In this document: one piece after another, positions 16,950-26,900 of the stretch
Layout of the letters: each line of letters starts with the position of its first letter
How positions within the stretch are numbered: position 1 is the stretch's first letter
NCBI GenBank assembly: GCA_023438065.1
Contig: JAEXRH010000011.1
Span: forward strand, 186,001-250,000
Source: Spirochaetota bacterium
GTDB lineage: Bacteria; Spirochaetota; Spirochaetia; Treponematales; Treponemataceae
DNA: 64,000 nt
Direction: 5' to 3'
Made by a program: the position numbers and the translations under genes
Notes under the pieces: model-generated
Told to the model about the DNA's origin: nothing
Database searches by the model: none
Seen by the model: the letters and a program-made list of their open reading frames with translations, nothing else

Positions 16950-18347
16950 CTATATCAGGCGCTCGAGCGCCTCGACGATCTCCTCGTCGTAGAACGCCGG
17001 CTTGTTCCGAAGCTCCTCGACGGCCGATTCCTTGTCATAGATATCGCGGTAGGATCGCTTCGAGATGAGCGCGACGAAGGATTCCGCCACCCTGATAAGC
17101 CGGGCGACCAGCGGGATCCTCGCCCCGGTTAGCCCCTCGGGATAGCCCGATCCGTCCATGTTCTCGTGGTGCATCAGCACTCCGTCGGCGAAGACCGACA
17201 GGTATCGCTCCGGGACGAAGGACAGCTGCGCGAGGCCCTGCTTCACGTGGTTACGAATCTCGAACTTCTGCGCCTCGTTGAGGTTGTCCGCGAGCAGGAG
17301 CGTATGGTCTATCTCGAGAAACCCGATGTCGTATACCATGGCGACGGAGAAGAGCAGCATCGACTCGTACTGGCCCATCCCCAGCTCCTGGGCGATCTTG
17401 AATACGGTCTCGGCGACGTTCTTGGAGTTGTTTTTTCTCCCCGTCGCCTGATCGATCTCGGCGCCGATCTCGCGGCATTTCCGCGCGAGCTCCGCGAGTT
17501 CGGCCTTCCCCGCCTCGGTCTCGGGTTCCGGGGGAAGCCCAGTAGTCGCGGCCGAGGATCCGATGAGCTTCGGTTCCGCGCCGATCCCGAACATCCCCGG
17601 CAGCGCCTCGATCCCGACGGTCCTGACGGGCAGACGTCCTATCTGGGAGACCACCTTGAGCGTCTCGGCGAAACGCTCGTTCTGCGTTTTCTGGTTCTTG
17701 AGGTTGACGAGAAGGTTGAGGATCACGACGAGAAAGACGATGAAACACACGCCCGAGAGAATGAAGATCGCGAACACGACAATACGATTGTTTTGCCCCG
17801 TCGCCTCGGTCGCCTTCGAGAGCGCTGCGTCGTAGGCCTCGCGGTTCTTTTCCTCGGACTCGGTCACCTCCTTCCTCACGGCCTCGAGCGCGAGCTGAAG
17901 CTCGAGCGTGTTGCGAAGCGCGGGATTGTTGTTCCCCGCGACGCCGGGCGAGGGTTTCGAGGGATCGGAGCCCCACGCGACGTCCTGGGCCTCGTAGGTA
18001 TTTATGATCTTCACGATCCGGTTGATGCGCTCGGTCGAGAGAAACGGATAGGCGATGAGCTTTTCCTTCACGGCCGCGAACGCCTGAAAATCGCGCGCGT
18101 CCTTGATTTGCGAAAGATAGGCGTAATAGATCATTTCCCCGATGACCGTAGCGTTCTCGGGCATCGCAGAGTCCTTATAGGAACCGAAGACAGTATTTAT
18201 ATAGGCGAACGCCTTCGCGTAATTACCCGCGGAATACTGCTCGTTCGCGGCGTTAAGATACCGGTCGGTCAGCGCCGAATCGACGGCGAAAACCGCGTGC
18301 GTCGCCAGAAGCGCAATCGCCAGAAGAAATACTTTTCGGCTAATCAT
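16950..18347 (-). CDS. Membrane-anchored HD-GYP-like protein with degenerate HD motif
   Basis: 465 residues. Signal peptide or first membrane segment (MISRKVFLLAIALLATHAVFA), a helical extracytoplasmic domain to about 190, one membrane segment (IVVFAIFILSGVCFIVFLVV) near 205-235, then a cytosolic HD domain. The GYP half is kept: HHENMDGSGYPEG at 393-405. The HD dyad, normally HDIGK, reads YDIGF (Tyr339-Asp340), so a metal-ligand His is gone and hydrolysis of c-di-GMP is doubtful; a binding or sensor role is possible. The ATG at 18347 overlaps the upstream gene by 8 nt (ATGATTAG) and has GGAG 9 nt upstream. Confidence 0.85.
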   Translation of the reverse strand: MISRKVFLLAIALLATHAVFAVDSALTDRYLNAANEQYSAGNYAKAFAYINTVFGSYKDSAMPENATVIGEMIYYAYLSQIKDARDFQAFAAVKEKLIAYPFLSTERINRIVKIINTYEAQDVAWGSDPSKPSPGVAGNNNPALRNTLELQLALEAVRKEVTESEEKNREAYDAALSKATEATGQNNRIVVFAIFILSGVCFIVFLVVILNLLVNLKNQKTQNERFAETLKVVSQIGRLPVRTVGIEALPGMFGIGAEPKLIGSSAATTGLPPEPETEAGKAELAELARKCREIGAEIDQATGRKNNSKNVAETVFKIAQELGMGQYESMLLFSVAMVYDIGFLEIDHTLLLADNLNEAQKFEIRNHVKQGLAQLSFVPERYLSVFADGVLMHHENMDGSGYPEGLTGARIPLVARLIRVAESFVALISKRSYRDIYDKESAVEELRNKPAFYDEEIVEALERLI

Positions 18348-19428
18348 AATCACCAACTCCAATCGCGAGTATGAACTTCGCGTCATTCACGAAACCGTCG
18401 TCGCGGAGAAGCGCGATATCCCGGACGCCGGTCTGGAAATTGACCGAGAAATCCTGCATCCGCGCCAATACAAATGATACAAGGAGGTTTCCGCCCAACG
18501 CAAGCGAAATGTCGTCGGTCGAGATATGGCCGGGATAATAGTCCACGGCCATCTTGAGCCGCGCGGACCTTCCGAAAAAGGCATCCCGGACGCCAAGCCC
18601 GACGACGGGAGTGGAGAAATCAAAGGGATCGATTTCCTCGTTGCCGTGCATGAACGCGAAGGTCGCGTACCCCGCCCGAAGCTCTAGATACCGGCTGACG
18701 GCGTTCACGGACGCGGAGAGGATCGCCGTACCCGTCCAGTCGATACCGGAATACCCCGCGAGGCTTATGACCATGAGGTCGCCGTACGCGTCAAGACCGA
18801 GCGAAAGCCGGTCCCCGTGATAAAACACCGAACCCGCGCCCGAAAGGCCGTACCGGGAGCGGCTTCCCTCGGGATCCGAAAGATACGCGAAATTCGCGAG
18901 CCCGAGGACGAAATCCCAGGTATAGTCGCGATAATGGGTGTTGAAATCCTGGTCAAGGTATACCTTCTTGCCCGTCTCCGGGTTCGTGACGGAGGTATAG
19001 GTTCGTTCCGCTTCCTCGATGATCTTTTCGGCCTGCGCCTTTTGCCTGAACTCGGCCAACCGCGCCTCGTCCGCCCGACGCTCCGCGTTTCTCGCGCGAA
19101 GCTCGATCGCGTCCGACACGGATTGATAAAGGTCGACCGCGTCCTTGTTGTCGAGATTATTGTCGACAAGCGCGAGAGCCAGGCCCTTCGCGAGCTCAAG
19201 GTCGTCGTTGACGACGAGCTGTCGCGCGCGCTTGAGAACGTATTCCTCGAGCCGCGGGTACCAGGCGAACGCGGAACTCCCGGAGAGGGTCGATTGAAGA
19301 TCCTCAAGCGAGCGCGATGCGATGACCGAATCTACCGTCTGGTAAACGCTGTCGGGAACGACGACTTGCGCGAACGACAGCGACGAAAGCGCGCAAAACA
19401 AGATTAATCCCGGAATAAGCTTTCTCAT
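18340..19428 (-). CDS. Exported protein with coiled coil and outer-membrane-like beta domain
   Basis: 362 residues from ATG 19428 (AGGAG 6 nt upstream; signal peptide MRKLIPGLILFCALSSLSFA). Residues ~25-120 are helical, followed by a charged coiled coil (ERRADEARLAEFRQKAQAEK). From about 165 alternating hydrophobic strands (YTWDFVLGLANFAYL, SGAGSVFYHGDRLSLGLDAY, RYLELRAGYATFAF, AKFILAIGVGDYD) look like an outer-membrane beta-barrel or beta-sandwich. Spirochaetal protein of unknown function. It is translationally coupled to the HD-domain membrane protein, suggesting a common signalling or envelope role. Confidence in the barrel is moderate since the C-terminal residue is Asp. Confidence 0.78.
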   Translation of the reverse strand: MRKLIPGLILFCALSSLSFAQVVVPDSVYQTVDSVIASRSLEDLQSTLSGSSAFAWYPRLEEYVLKRARQLVVNDDLELAKGLALALVDNNLDNKDAVDLYQSVSDAIELRARNAERRADEARLAEFRQKAQAEKIIEEAERTYTSVTNPETGKKVYLDQDFNTHYRDYTWDFVLGLANFAYLSDPEGSRSRYGLSGAGSVFYHGDRLSLGLDAYGDLMVISLAGYSGIDWTGTAILSASVNAVSRYLELRAGYATFAFMHGNEEIDPFDFSTPVVGLGVRDAFFGRSARLKMAVDYYPGHISTDDISLALGGNLLVSFVLARMQDFSVNFQTGVRDIALLRDDGFVNDAKFILAIGVGDYD

Positions 19429-19474
19429 ACGACTCCTACGGTGCTCAAGCCCTTCCGAGAGGGCCGCTATTTTC

Positions 19475-19503
19475 ATTGTAATATGGCGCCGCTCCGTATA
19501 CAA
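19475..19503 (-). promoter_or_regulatory. Sigma70-type promoter of the beta-barrel/HD-domain operon
   Basis: Minus strand TTGTAT (19503-19498), 17-bp spacer, TACAAT (19480-19475). A ~40-nt leader follows with a GCCCT/AGGGC hairpin and an AGGAG ribosome site before ATG 19428. Confidence 0.68.
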
Positions 19504-19540
19504 GGAAACGCTCGCCGGATACCCGACGACCGCCCTTTGC

Positions 19541-19569
19541 TTGAGGATTGGGCCAAGCCATGTTACTAT
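19541..19569 (+). promoter_or_regulatory. Sigma70-type promoter of the solute-binding-like gene
   Basis: TTGAGG (19541-19546), 17-bp spacer, TACTAT (19564-19569). The ATG at 19578 is 8 nt downstream, no Shine-Dalgarno: leaderless candidate. Confidence 0.62.
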
Positions 19570-19577
19570 CAAGAACC

Positions 19578-20780
19578 ATGAACAAGAAAACGATCCTCGT
19601 TCCCGCCGCATGCGCCGCCCTGGCAATCGTCACCATCCTTGCGACAGCGCTCTTCGTCCTCCCCGCGATCCGTAAACCCGTCATCGCGTACTACGGCCTC
19701 CCCGACACGGTCCGGGAAGCGTTCACCGCGCTCGCGGACGATCCCGCCCTTTCCGGCAAGACGAAATTCGGCATCGTCGTCCTCGACGGCTCCAAGCCGC
19801 TTGCGGGCCAGATCGGGAACCGGAACCGGGTCGACGTCCTGTTCGCGTACGACGGGGCCGCTACGGCCGAACTGTCGGGCAGGGTCATCGCGCCCTCGGA
19901 GCAAATCAGGCAGCTCATGGCGCCGTCGATACAGAAGGCGGGAAAAGCGCTCAACGTCGCGTACGCCATGCCGTTGCTCCTTGACCACTTCGAGGTCGCG
20001 TATAACTCCGCGCTTTTCGGCACGGCCGGCTTCGGCGAACCGAAAAGGCTCGACGAGCTCGTCGCCGCGGCGAGAAAGACCGCCCGCAAGGGGATGTGGC
20101 CCGTGGTGTGCGCGGGGGCGAACGACAGGGACCTGCTCATGCTCGTCGGCGCGCTTTCGGAGGCCCGATACGGCGCGGAGGCGCGCGCGGGGATCGTGCG
20201 CGATTTGCGCGAAAAGGGGAGCTTCGAGGCCGCGCTCGCCAACAAGGCGCTCAGGGGCACCCTCGACGAGCTCGTCGCCTGGAGGAAAGACGGCCTTTTG
20301 CACCCGGAGTGGTTCCGGATGGAGGCGCGGGACGTGATTGCTTTCATGGAAAACGAATACGCGGGCGTCGTGTTCATGCCCCTCTCGACGCACCGAAACG
20401 TACCTCTCAAGACGATAGCTAAATTCGCGGGCATTCCGTTCCCCCCCATCGCCGTCGGGAAACCGCGCGAAATCACGGCCCCCCTCGTAGTCGGCTTGCT
20501 CCCCTCGTACAAAAAACCCGATGCGCGGGCGGCTGACTTTCTCCATCGCCTCGCGCGCGCCGAGGGCCAGACGATCGTGTCGGCCGGGACCGGCCTCGCG
20601 CCGGTCAACTCCACCGCCGAGGCGCAGGACATCCAGGCCTCGGACGTTCGCCTCTGGGCCGCGGCCTCAAGCAAACCGGTCCCAGACCCCGCCTCCGATG
20701 CCTTCGCGGATCCCGCGAAGGTAACGGCGACGGCGCGCGCCATCCGCTCGTATATCGAGTCGAACGGCGCGGGCTTCTGA
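19578..20780 (+). CDS. Membrane-anchored family 1-like extracellular solute-binding protein
   Basis: 400 residues from ATG 19578. An N-terminal hydrophobic segment (TILVPAACAALAIVTILATALFVLPAI) exports or anchors it. The rest has the alternating alpha/beta texture of ABC-transporter solute-binding proteins: a variable first strand region, YAMPLLLDHFEVAYNSALFG (typical hinge text before the 'northern' lobe), RLDELVAAARKTARKGMWPV, ENEYAGVVFMPLST and a C-terminal FLHRLARAEGQTIVSAGTGLAPV. No permease or ATPase is adjacent, so the transporter is unknown and this may be an orphan or lipid-anchored sensor component. Ligand unknown. Confidence 0.72.
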   Translation: MNKKTILVPAACAALAIVTILATALFVLPAIRKPVIAYYGLPDTVREAFTALADDPALSGKTKFGIVVLDGSKPLAGQIGNRNRVDVLFAYDGAATAELSGRVIAPSEQIRQLMAPSIQKAGKALNVAYAMPLLLDHFEVAYNSALFGTAGFGEPKRLDELVAAARKTARKGMWPVVCAGANDRDLLMLVGALSEARYGAEARAGIVRDLREKGSFEAALANKALRGTLDELVAWRKDGLLHPEWFRMEARDVIAFMENEYAGVVFMPLSTHRNVPLKTIAKFAGIPFPPIAVGKPREITAPLVVGLLPSYKKPDARAADFLHRLARAEGQTIVSAGTGLAPVNSTAEAQDIQASDVRLWAAASSKPVPDPASDAFADPAKVTATARAIRSYIESNGAGF

Positions 20781-20835
20781 CCTTACTGAATCACTGAGCG
20801 ACTTTATTCAATCGGAATGTGATTCCCATTGACCC

Positions 20836-20876
20836 GATAGTTCCGGGCCAAAGGGCCGTTTCATTTTTTCACGCAT
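20836..20876 (+). terminator. Weak terminator-like hairpin in the convergent 20781-20917 gap
   Basis: GGCC-AAAG-GGCC followed by TTTCATTTTTT. The stem is only 4 bp, so this is tentative. Nothing else is visible in this 137-bp gap. Confidence 0.3.
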
Positions 20877-20917
20877 CCCCGCTTTCGAGGGTGACGGGAC
20901 GAATCCCGCGCGCGTCA

Positions 20918-23900
20918 TCACTCGTCCACGTAGTACCCGATCCTGAAGTAATCGCTCGAGCTGTACCCGACCGCCGTTCCCCAAAAATTCGTGCCCCTGT
21001 CGTTCTCGATGGAGGTCCGTACAGCCTCGACCTCGTAATTCAGCGTGGCGTTCATGTACTCCCAGCCGTCGCGCGTATCGGGCTCACCTGCAGCGTCGCC
21101 AGCAAGGCTTTCAAGCGTTGGTTCGTAATATGCGAGCTTTACGCCGTCGAAGCTATACGTATATGAACTGTCGAGATACGAGACATACGGATAGTTACCC
21201 TTAAGCGTCATGTCGATCCATATTCCGACCGAGCCCGTAGAGTCCAAGACCACGCTCGAACCGAAGGTGTAGGGCGTCGCTCCGTTGGTCGGGTTGTTCG
21301 TCGATTTGACGTAGATCAAGTCGCCCGTGCTGTTCCGGTAGAACGCGAGGTGTACGTAACCAAGGGAATCGATCTTCATCGCGACGTATTTTCCGGAGAA
21401 GCTGAAGTTGTCGTCGCCGGCCAACATCACGTTCTGGAGCGACCATTGAGCCGCCGTGGGGCTCACCGCCGTCGCCCGCGCGATCTTGACCGTGCGGTTG
21501 GTGATGTCGTAATACGCGATTACGGGGTAGTTATCGGTCGGCGTCGTGTCGATCGCGCAATACTCGCCCGCGGCGGCAGTCCGGGACGCGCCGCCGAAAT
21601 CGACGATTCTGTTTGTGCTCGTGCGGACCGAGAAGATAAGGCTGACGTTCGAGTTGACGTTCGTGCCAGAGATACGGGTCCCTACCGCTATCGGTATATC
21701 GACCACGCCGGCGACAGGCGCGTTATACCAGGTACCGTCGCTATCGCGCATGATCGGCTGGCCAGCCGTTACCGTATCGCCGTTCGCGACGTTTATCGTC
21801 GTTATCGTAGCACCAGTGTTACCTGTTCCGTATACCTCGGAATACGCGCCGTCGTGCGCGTCGTACCCGCCGTCGATGTTGATCCATCGCGCGGAATAGG
21901 CAGGATTGCTCGCGGACGCGCTATACCAGTACTTAAGCGCCTTCGTCTCGGTATCGTAATACGCCACGTGCATGTTGTCTCCCTGATACGCGACGCGCTG
22001 GTTGATAAACTGCATGAGGCGCCGGTCGTGGTACAGGTACTCGACCTCGTATCCGTTTCCGGTCGTGACACTCGTCGCTCCGTTCGCCTGTGAATCCCAT
22101 AGCACGACTCCTCCCGCGCCATTCAAGTTCCACTGGTTATTCGCGAAGGTATTTGCGTTGTACACGACGCCCGGACGGTTCCCGTAGGCGATATCCGTAT
22201 GCTCAAGCGGGTCGTATGAGGCGGCGATGCGATTCGTCCCGAGTACGAAGTTGGCGTTGTTTGCAACGTAATTGACGGATGACGTCGCGTAATTGCTCCA
22301 CGACCCGTACAGGACGCCCGTAGAGTCACTCGTCATCGCGGGATACTCAGGATCGATGCTGCCCGTAAAATAGCCGCGGTTGCTTCCCGTTTGCGTATCG
22401 TCGGATTGCCATACGTGGATCTTTCGGTCGTCGTTCCAGAGGTCGGAATCCGGTATCGCCGCGTCTGATTCGACGTTGTAAGCCCTCGCGTTGACGTTCA
22501 AGTTGTTGCCCGAGACCACTCCGTTGACGGTAAGCGACACGTCCCCGCTTCGTGCCGAGGCCGGCACGGCGACCGTGAAGGAGGTCTTTGTCGCGCTTGG
22601 AGGCAGCGCCTGGGAGGCTCCGCCGAGGCTTATCGTATCCGATGTCGAATGGAACAGGTTGAAACCCGAGACGGTCACGTTCTCGTTCCTTCTGAGCACA
22701 TATCGCCCTTGGCGAGACCGGATTGTGTTGTAGCTCGAGTCCCGCGCGAGTTTCGTGATATACGGGACGACGTCAACCGTATAGAGCGGTCGCGACGAGT
22801 AGCGCCTGACTTCCGCGTTGCCGGATCCGGCGGCGGTCGCCGTGAAGATGTTTCCGACGACGTTCGCGCTCGCGCCGACGCTCGTGATCGGCGTCGCCGG
22901 GCTTCCGGTCTCCGCGGTAACGATTGAATAGGTTTCACCCGCCATCATGCCGGTCGCGAGAACCGTGGAGGCATCCTGCAAGACGGCGGAGCTCGCCTCG
23001 TTCGGGAAACGATCAAGGCACTCCACGCGGATATCGACATCAGTTGCCGCGACGGCCGCGAGCTTTGAGGTGTCCCAATCGAGCTTCCAGGTGACGGCAT
23101 GGCCGTCCTGCGAGATCGACTTGGTCACGGGCGAGAACTTCCAGCCCTGAGCTGCGGAGAAGAGGTCAGTACCCGTCCATGTTCCGCCGGAGTAGGTTCC
23201 CGCGAGGTAATAGGTCCTGCCGTCAGCGAAAACCCGCGAAGTTGTGCCAAGGTTCTGGTTGCCAATGTATACGTATACAGCCGCAACGCGCTGGTCGTCA
23301 AACGCGGTTCCGCGCACCGATATCTGGCCGGAAACCTGCGGCTTCCCGCCCGCCTGCGGTATGTCGATGTGGCCGTTCGCCTTAAGTCCGCCGTAGAGCG
23401 AGTTGAGGGCTGCAGAACCCGAACCGTTCCAATAGAATGGCTGAATGACTACGCTCGGAGCGACACCATCAACGGCGTCGACGACGAGCGGTACCGTGAG
23501 CTCCGCGTATTGGCTCGTGCTGCCCGGAGTCGTCTCTTCGGTGGAGTCCCAGATTGTGAAGAGGAAGTTCTTGTTGCCCTCGCCGATCGTTCCCGCGAGG
23601 AGCTGTGCCTCCGTGACGGTGATCGCGTCGACGAGCGAGACCTCGTCGGCCCTTATCGTCGTGAGACTATGTATCGTGTTAGCGCCGACCTTAAGGGTAT
23701 ATTGGAGCTCGCCGTTTCCGCCGATGATCGTCGGCGTCACGGTCGTGAGCCCCTTCGCGATGAACGCGGATGACAGGATCGAGACGACGGCCTGCGGGTT
23801 GTTCGATCCGTCGAGTGCGCTATAGGTCGCGGTCTCGTTGACGTCCTCGGGGTCGTCCGTGTCGCCGTCGCCGTTGAGGTCGGTTCCGAGTATTACCGAC

Positions 23901-26900
23901 GCGAGTTTCGGCCGGTTGTTCTGCACGCTCGTGGTGACGAGGCCGGATACATGGTTGCCGGCCTTGTCGAAGGCCACGTAATGAATCTCGATCGGGCCGT
24001 CCGGTATGTTCGCCGAGTTTATCGACGCGGTCCAGCTATAGAGCCCACCCGAGCGTTCCACCGCCTCGACCATGAAGTCGCCGTCGTCGTTCGTGATCCC
24101 CGTGAGCGTCGAGCCGGTCCATATCGGCGTCTCGACCGTCGTGTTATTGACGACCATGGCGTAGGCGAGATACGCGTTCGTCACCGAGACGTCTACCGCG
24201 TCCGCCCAGGTAATGGTGCCCGTCGCGTGGTTCACGGTGAGGATATACCGCCACAGGCCGCCTATACTGACGAGGCCACCCACCCTAACGTTCAGGTTCC
24301 CGACGATGGAGACGCTCGTGAGCGAGTACTGCGTGCTTCGGGCCGCGCCGGTAACCGCGAGGGACGGAAGTCCCTCGACGGTCGTCAGGGTATTGAGGTA
24401 CGTACGATTCGCGTCGCCGGCTCGCGTCTCCATCGGGTTGTAAACGCGGTCGAGCGCATCGGTCGCGACGTTGCGCTCGAAATAGAACGCGAGCTTGTCG
24501 AAGCCGCTTCCCGTCTCGTTGACCGATGCCTTGAGCTCGTACGCCTTGTTACTCTGCGCGACAGGAGTCGCGCCCAAGTACGCGTTGAGCGTCGGCGCCT
24601 CGTTGTCGTAATTGATGTTGATCGTTATGGAGCTCGAGAGCTTCGGGTCGCTGTTATCGGTCGCGGTGATCGTGAACGTGAGCGATCCGGTGCCCGACGT
24701 CGTTATCGGTATGCTCATCCGATAGCCCGAGTTGCCGTTACCGAAATTCGCGACAGGCGTGAACCAGCCGCCCGTCGCCAGGGTCCCGTTAAGGGCGGGG
24801 ACGGAGCTCGACACGGTTACCGCCGAGATACCGCTTTCGTCCTCGATGCTGCCCGTAAACGTCCAGTCGTCCCTGACATACATGTCCGCCACGTAGGTGC
24901 GATTGGTCGCGCCCTGGGTCATTCCGAGCTGTTCGGTGGAGCCGATCTTCGGGACGTTCTTGTCAATGACGATCTCTTGGGATGCCGACCATGCGCCGTT
25001 CACGTTATAGATGTCCTGTGCGCGCACTCGGAAGTGAATCGTCCGCGTGAGCGGCTCGATCGTACCGGACCCATCGCCGGCCGTCCCGTCGCGGGTCGCG
25101 ATGAATTCGGTTCCAGCGAGGCTGTTCGCCGCGCCGAAGCCGCCGCCGCCGTCGAACGTCGTGGTGCCTGGCGCGACGATTCGGTACGAGACGCCCGTCT
25201 TGATCGTCGCCACGGACGCGACCTTCGGGTTGAACTCGCCGGTCGAGTTGATCGTCTGGTTCCAGCTCGCCGTTCCGCTCACGGCCTGGCCGATTCCCCC
25301 GTTGTACCAATCGGTCGTGGAACCGGCGTAGTCGTCGTCGAGCCCGTCGTAAACATTGTCCCCGTTGGCGTCGATCTGCATGTATACGGTGCCGACGGCG
25401 TCGTCGTCAATCGCGGTGCCGAAGATACGTATCGTTCCGCCCATGGTCCTGTTCGTCGCCGCGGGATCCGGGTACACGATAGAGATCTTCGGGCGATCGC
25501 CTGAAGGATCGACGTGAACGATATAGGTCGTATACTCCTCGATATAGACGTTACCCGCGTTATCCTCCGCGCGGAGAAGAATCGGAAGCTCCCAGAATCC
25601 GTTGTTGTTAACGTCCTTCGAGAATTTGCTCACCGAGAGCTCTGCGGTATAGGTCCCCGTGAAATCGACCGGGACGGGAGTGGATGCCATCGCGTTCGCA
25701 TAGCTCGCGGCTACCCGGAATGCATTGGCACCGGTATTGATCGCGTAATAGGTCGCGGTCGCGGCCATCCCCGTCGGGAGGGTCCCGCCCCCGCCGAAGT
25801 ACACGGCCGTACCGGTCGCGAAGCCGTGCGAGTTCAGCGTAAAGGTATCGGAAGCGACGTCGAGCGTTACGACCTGTCCGCCGTAAATGTCGATCTTGTT
25901 TCCGTCGATACCCGTGCCGCTTCCCGCCTTATAGTCTATCTGCCAGCTGAAAAGCGTCCCGCCGACCGGCTTCCACGAGGGGGAAGTCGGCGAACGGTCC
26001 GCCGCGAGGCCGGTCTGGTAACTGAGCGACTGTATGCCCGAGCCGTTGGTGCCGTCGTCGGCCACGCCCTTGACGACCGCGTCGCCGTTTACCACGTCCG
26101 TGGTATTGTCGTGCCGCGGGCTCGAGTGCGTGACAGTGGGCATCGCGTTGTCTATGAGCACCGTCCTGTTGAGCGTCGTCGTGAGACCGGAGTTGTCGGT
26201 AACGACGATCCCTATCGTGATCGCGCCGTTCGACAATCCCGATACGTCGACGGGTTCATATACGCCGACCGTCAGGGTGTCGGAATCGGAGTCGAAACGC
26301 GTGAAGGACGGATCGGTTCCGTCGGCACCGTTCGCGAGAAGCGAGACGTTGCCCACTCCGGGAATCGTCGCCACCACGCTCGCGATCCCGTTCGCGTCTT
26401 TCGCGAGCACGCGGAGCCGGAATTTACTGTATACGCCGCCCGATCCTCCGCCGAGCGGCATGTTCGTCGATATGAGCGAGGCGTCGGCGAAATCGTAGGC
26501 GCTCGTCCGGTCGATGACGACCGGGGCGAGGGCGTAGGTCTCGGGGGCGATCGTGTCAACCCGGTAGCTCACCGAGGACGAGTAGAGGCTTGATTGATAC
26601 TGTATCTTCGGCTCGGCGAGAACGCTCGCGTCGTCGGCTTTCACGGTCGTGAAAACCGTGCTCTTCGAGTCGGTTACCCGGAAGTAAAGTTCCTTGGTTC
26701 CGTCGGTTCCGCCGGCGTCGAACGACCATGCGCCTCCGTCGACGGAGACGTCGTCGGACGCGTCCGCGCTGAAGGTTCCGGTCGTCGAAATCTCGAGAAG
26801 AGTCACGCCGTCGTCGTCGGATACCGTGCCGTACACGACGCCGCTCAGCTTGAGGGTCGTCGTCCCGTCGGGGTTCACGTTGCTCAGCTTGATGACCGGT

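Noticed and set aside
20918..25880. Interpretation of the phage-like modules as a prophage remnant
   Set aside because: No integrase, capsid, tail or lysis genes and no attachment repeats are visible; the modules lie in frame inside one long coding sequence.
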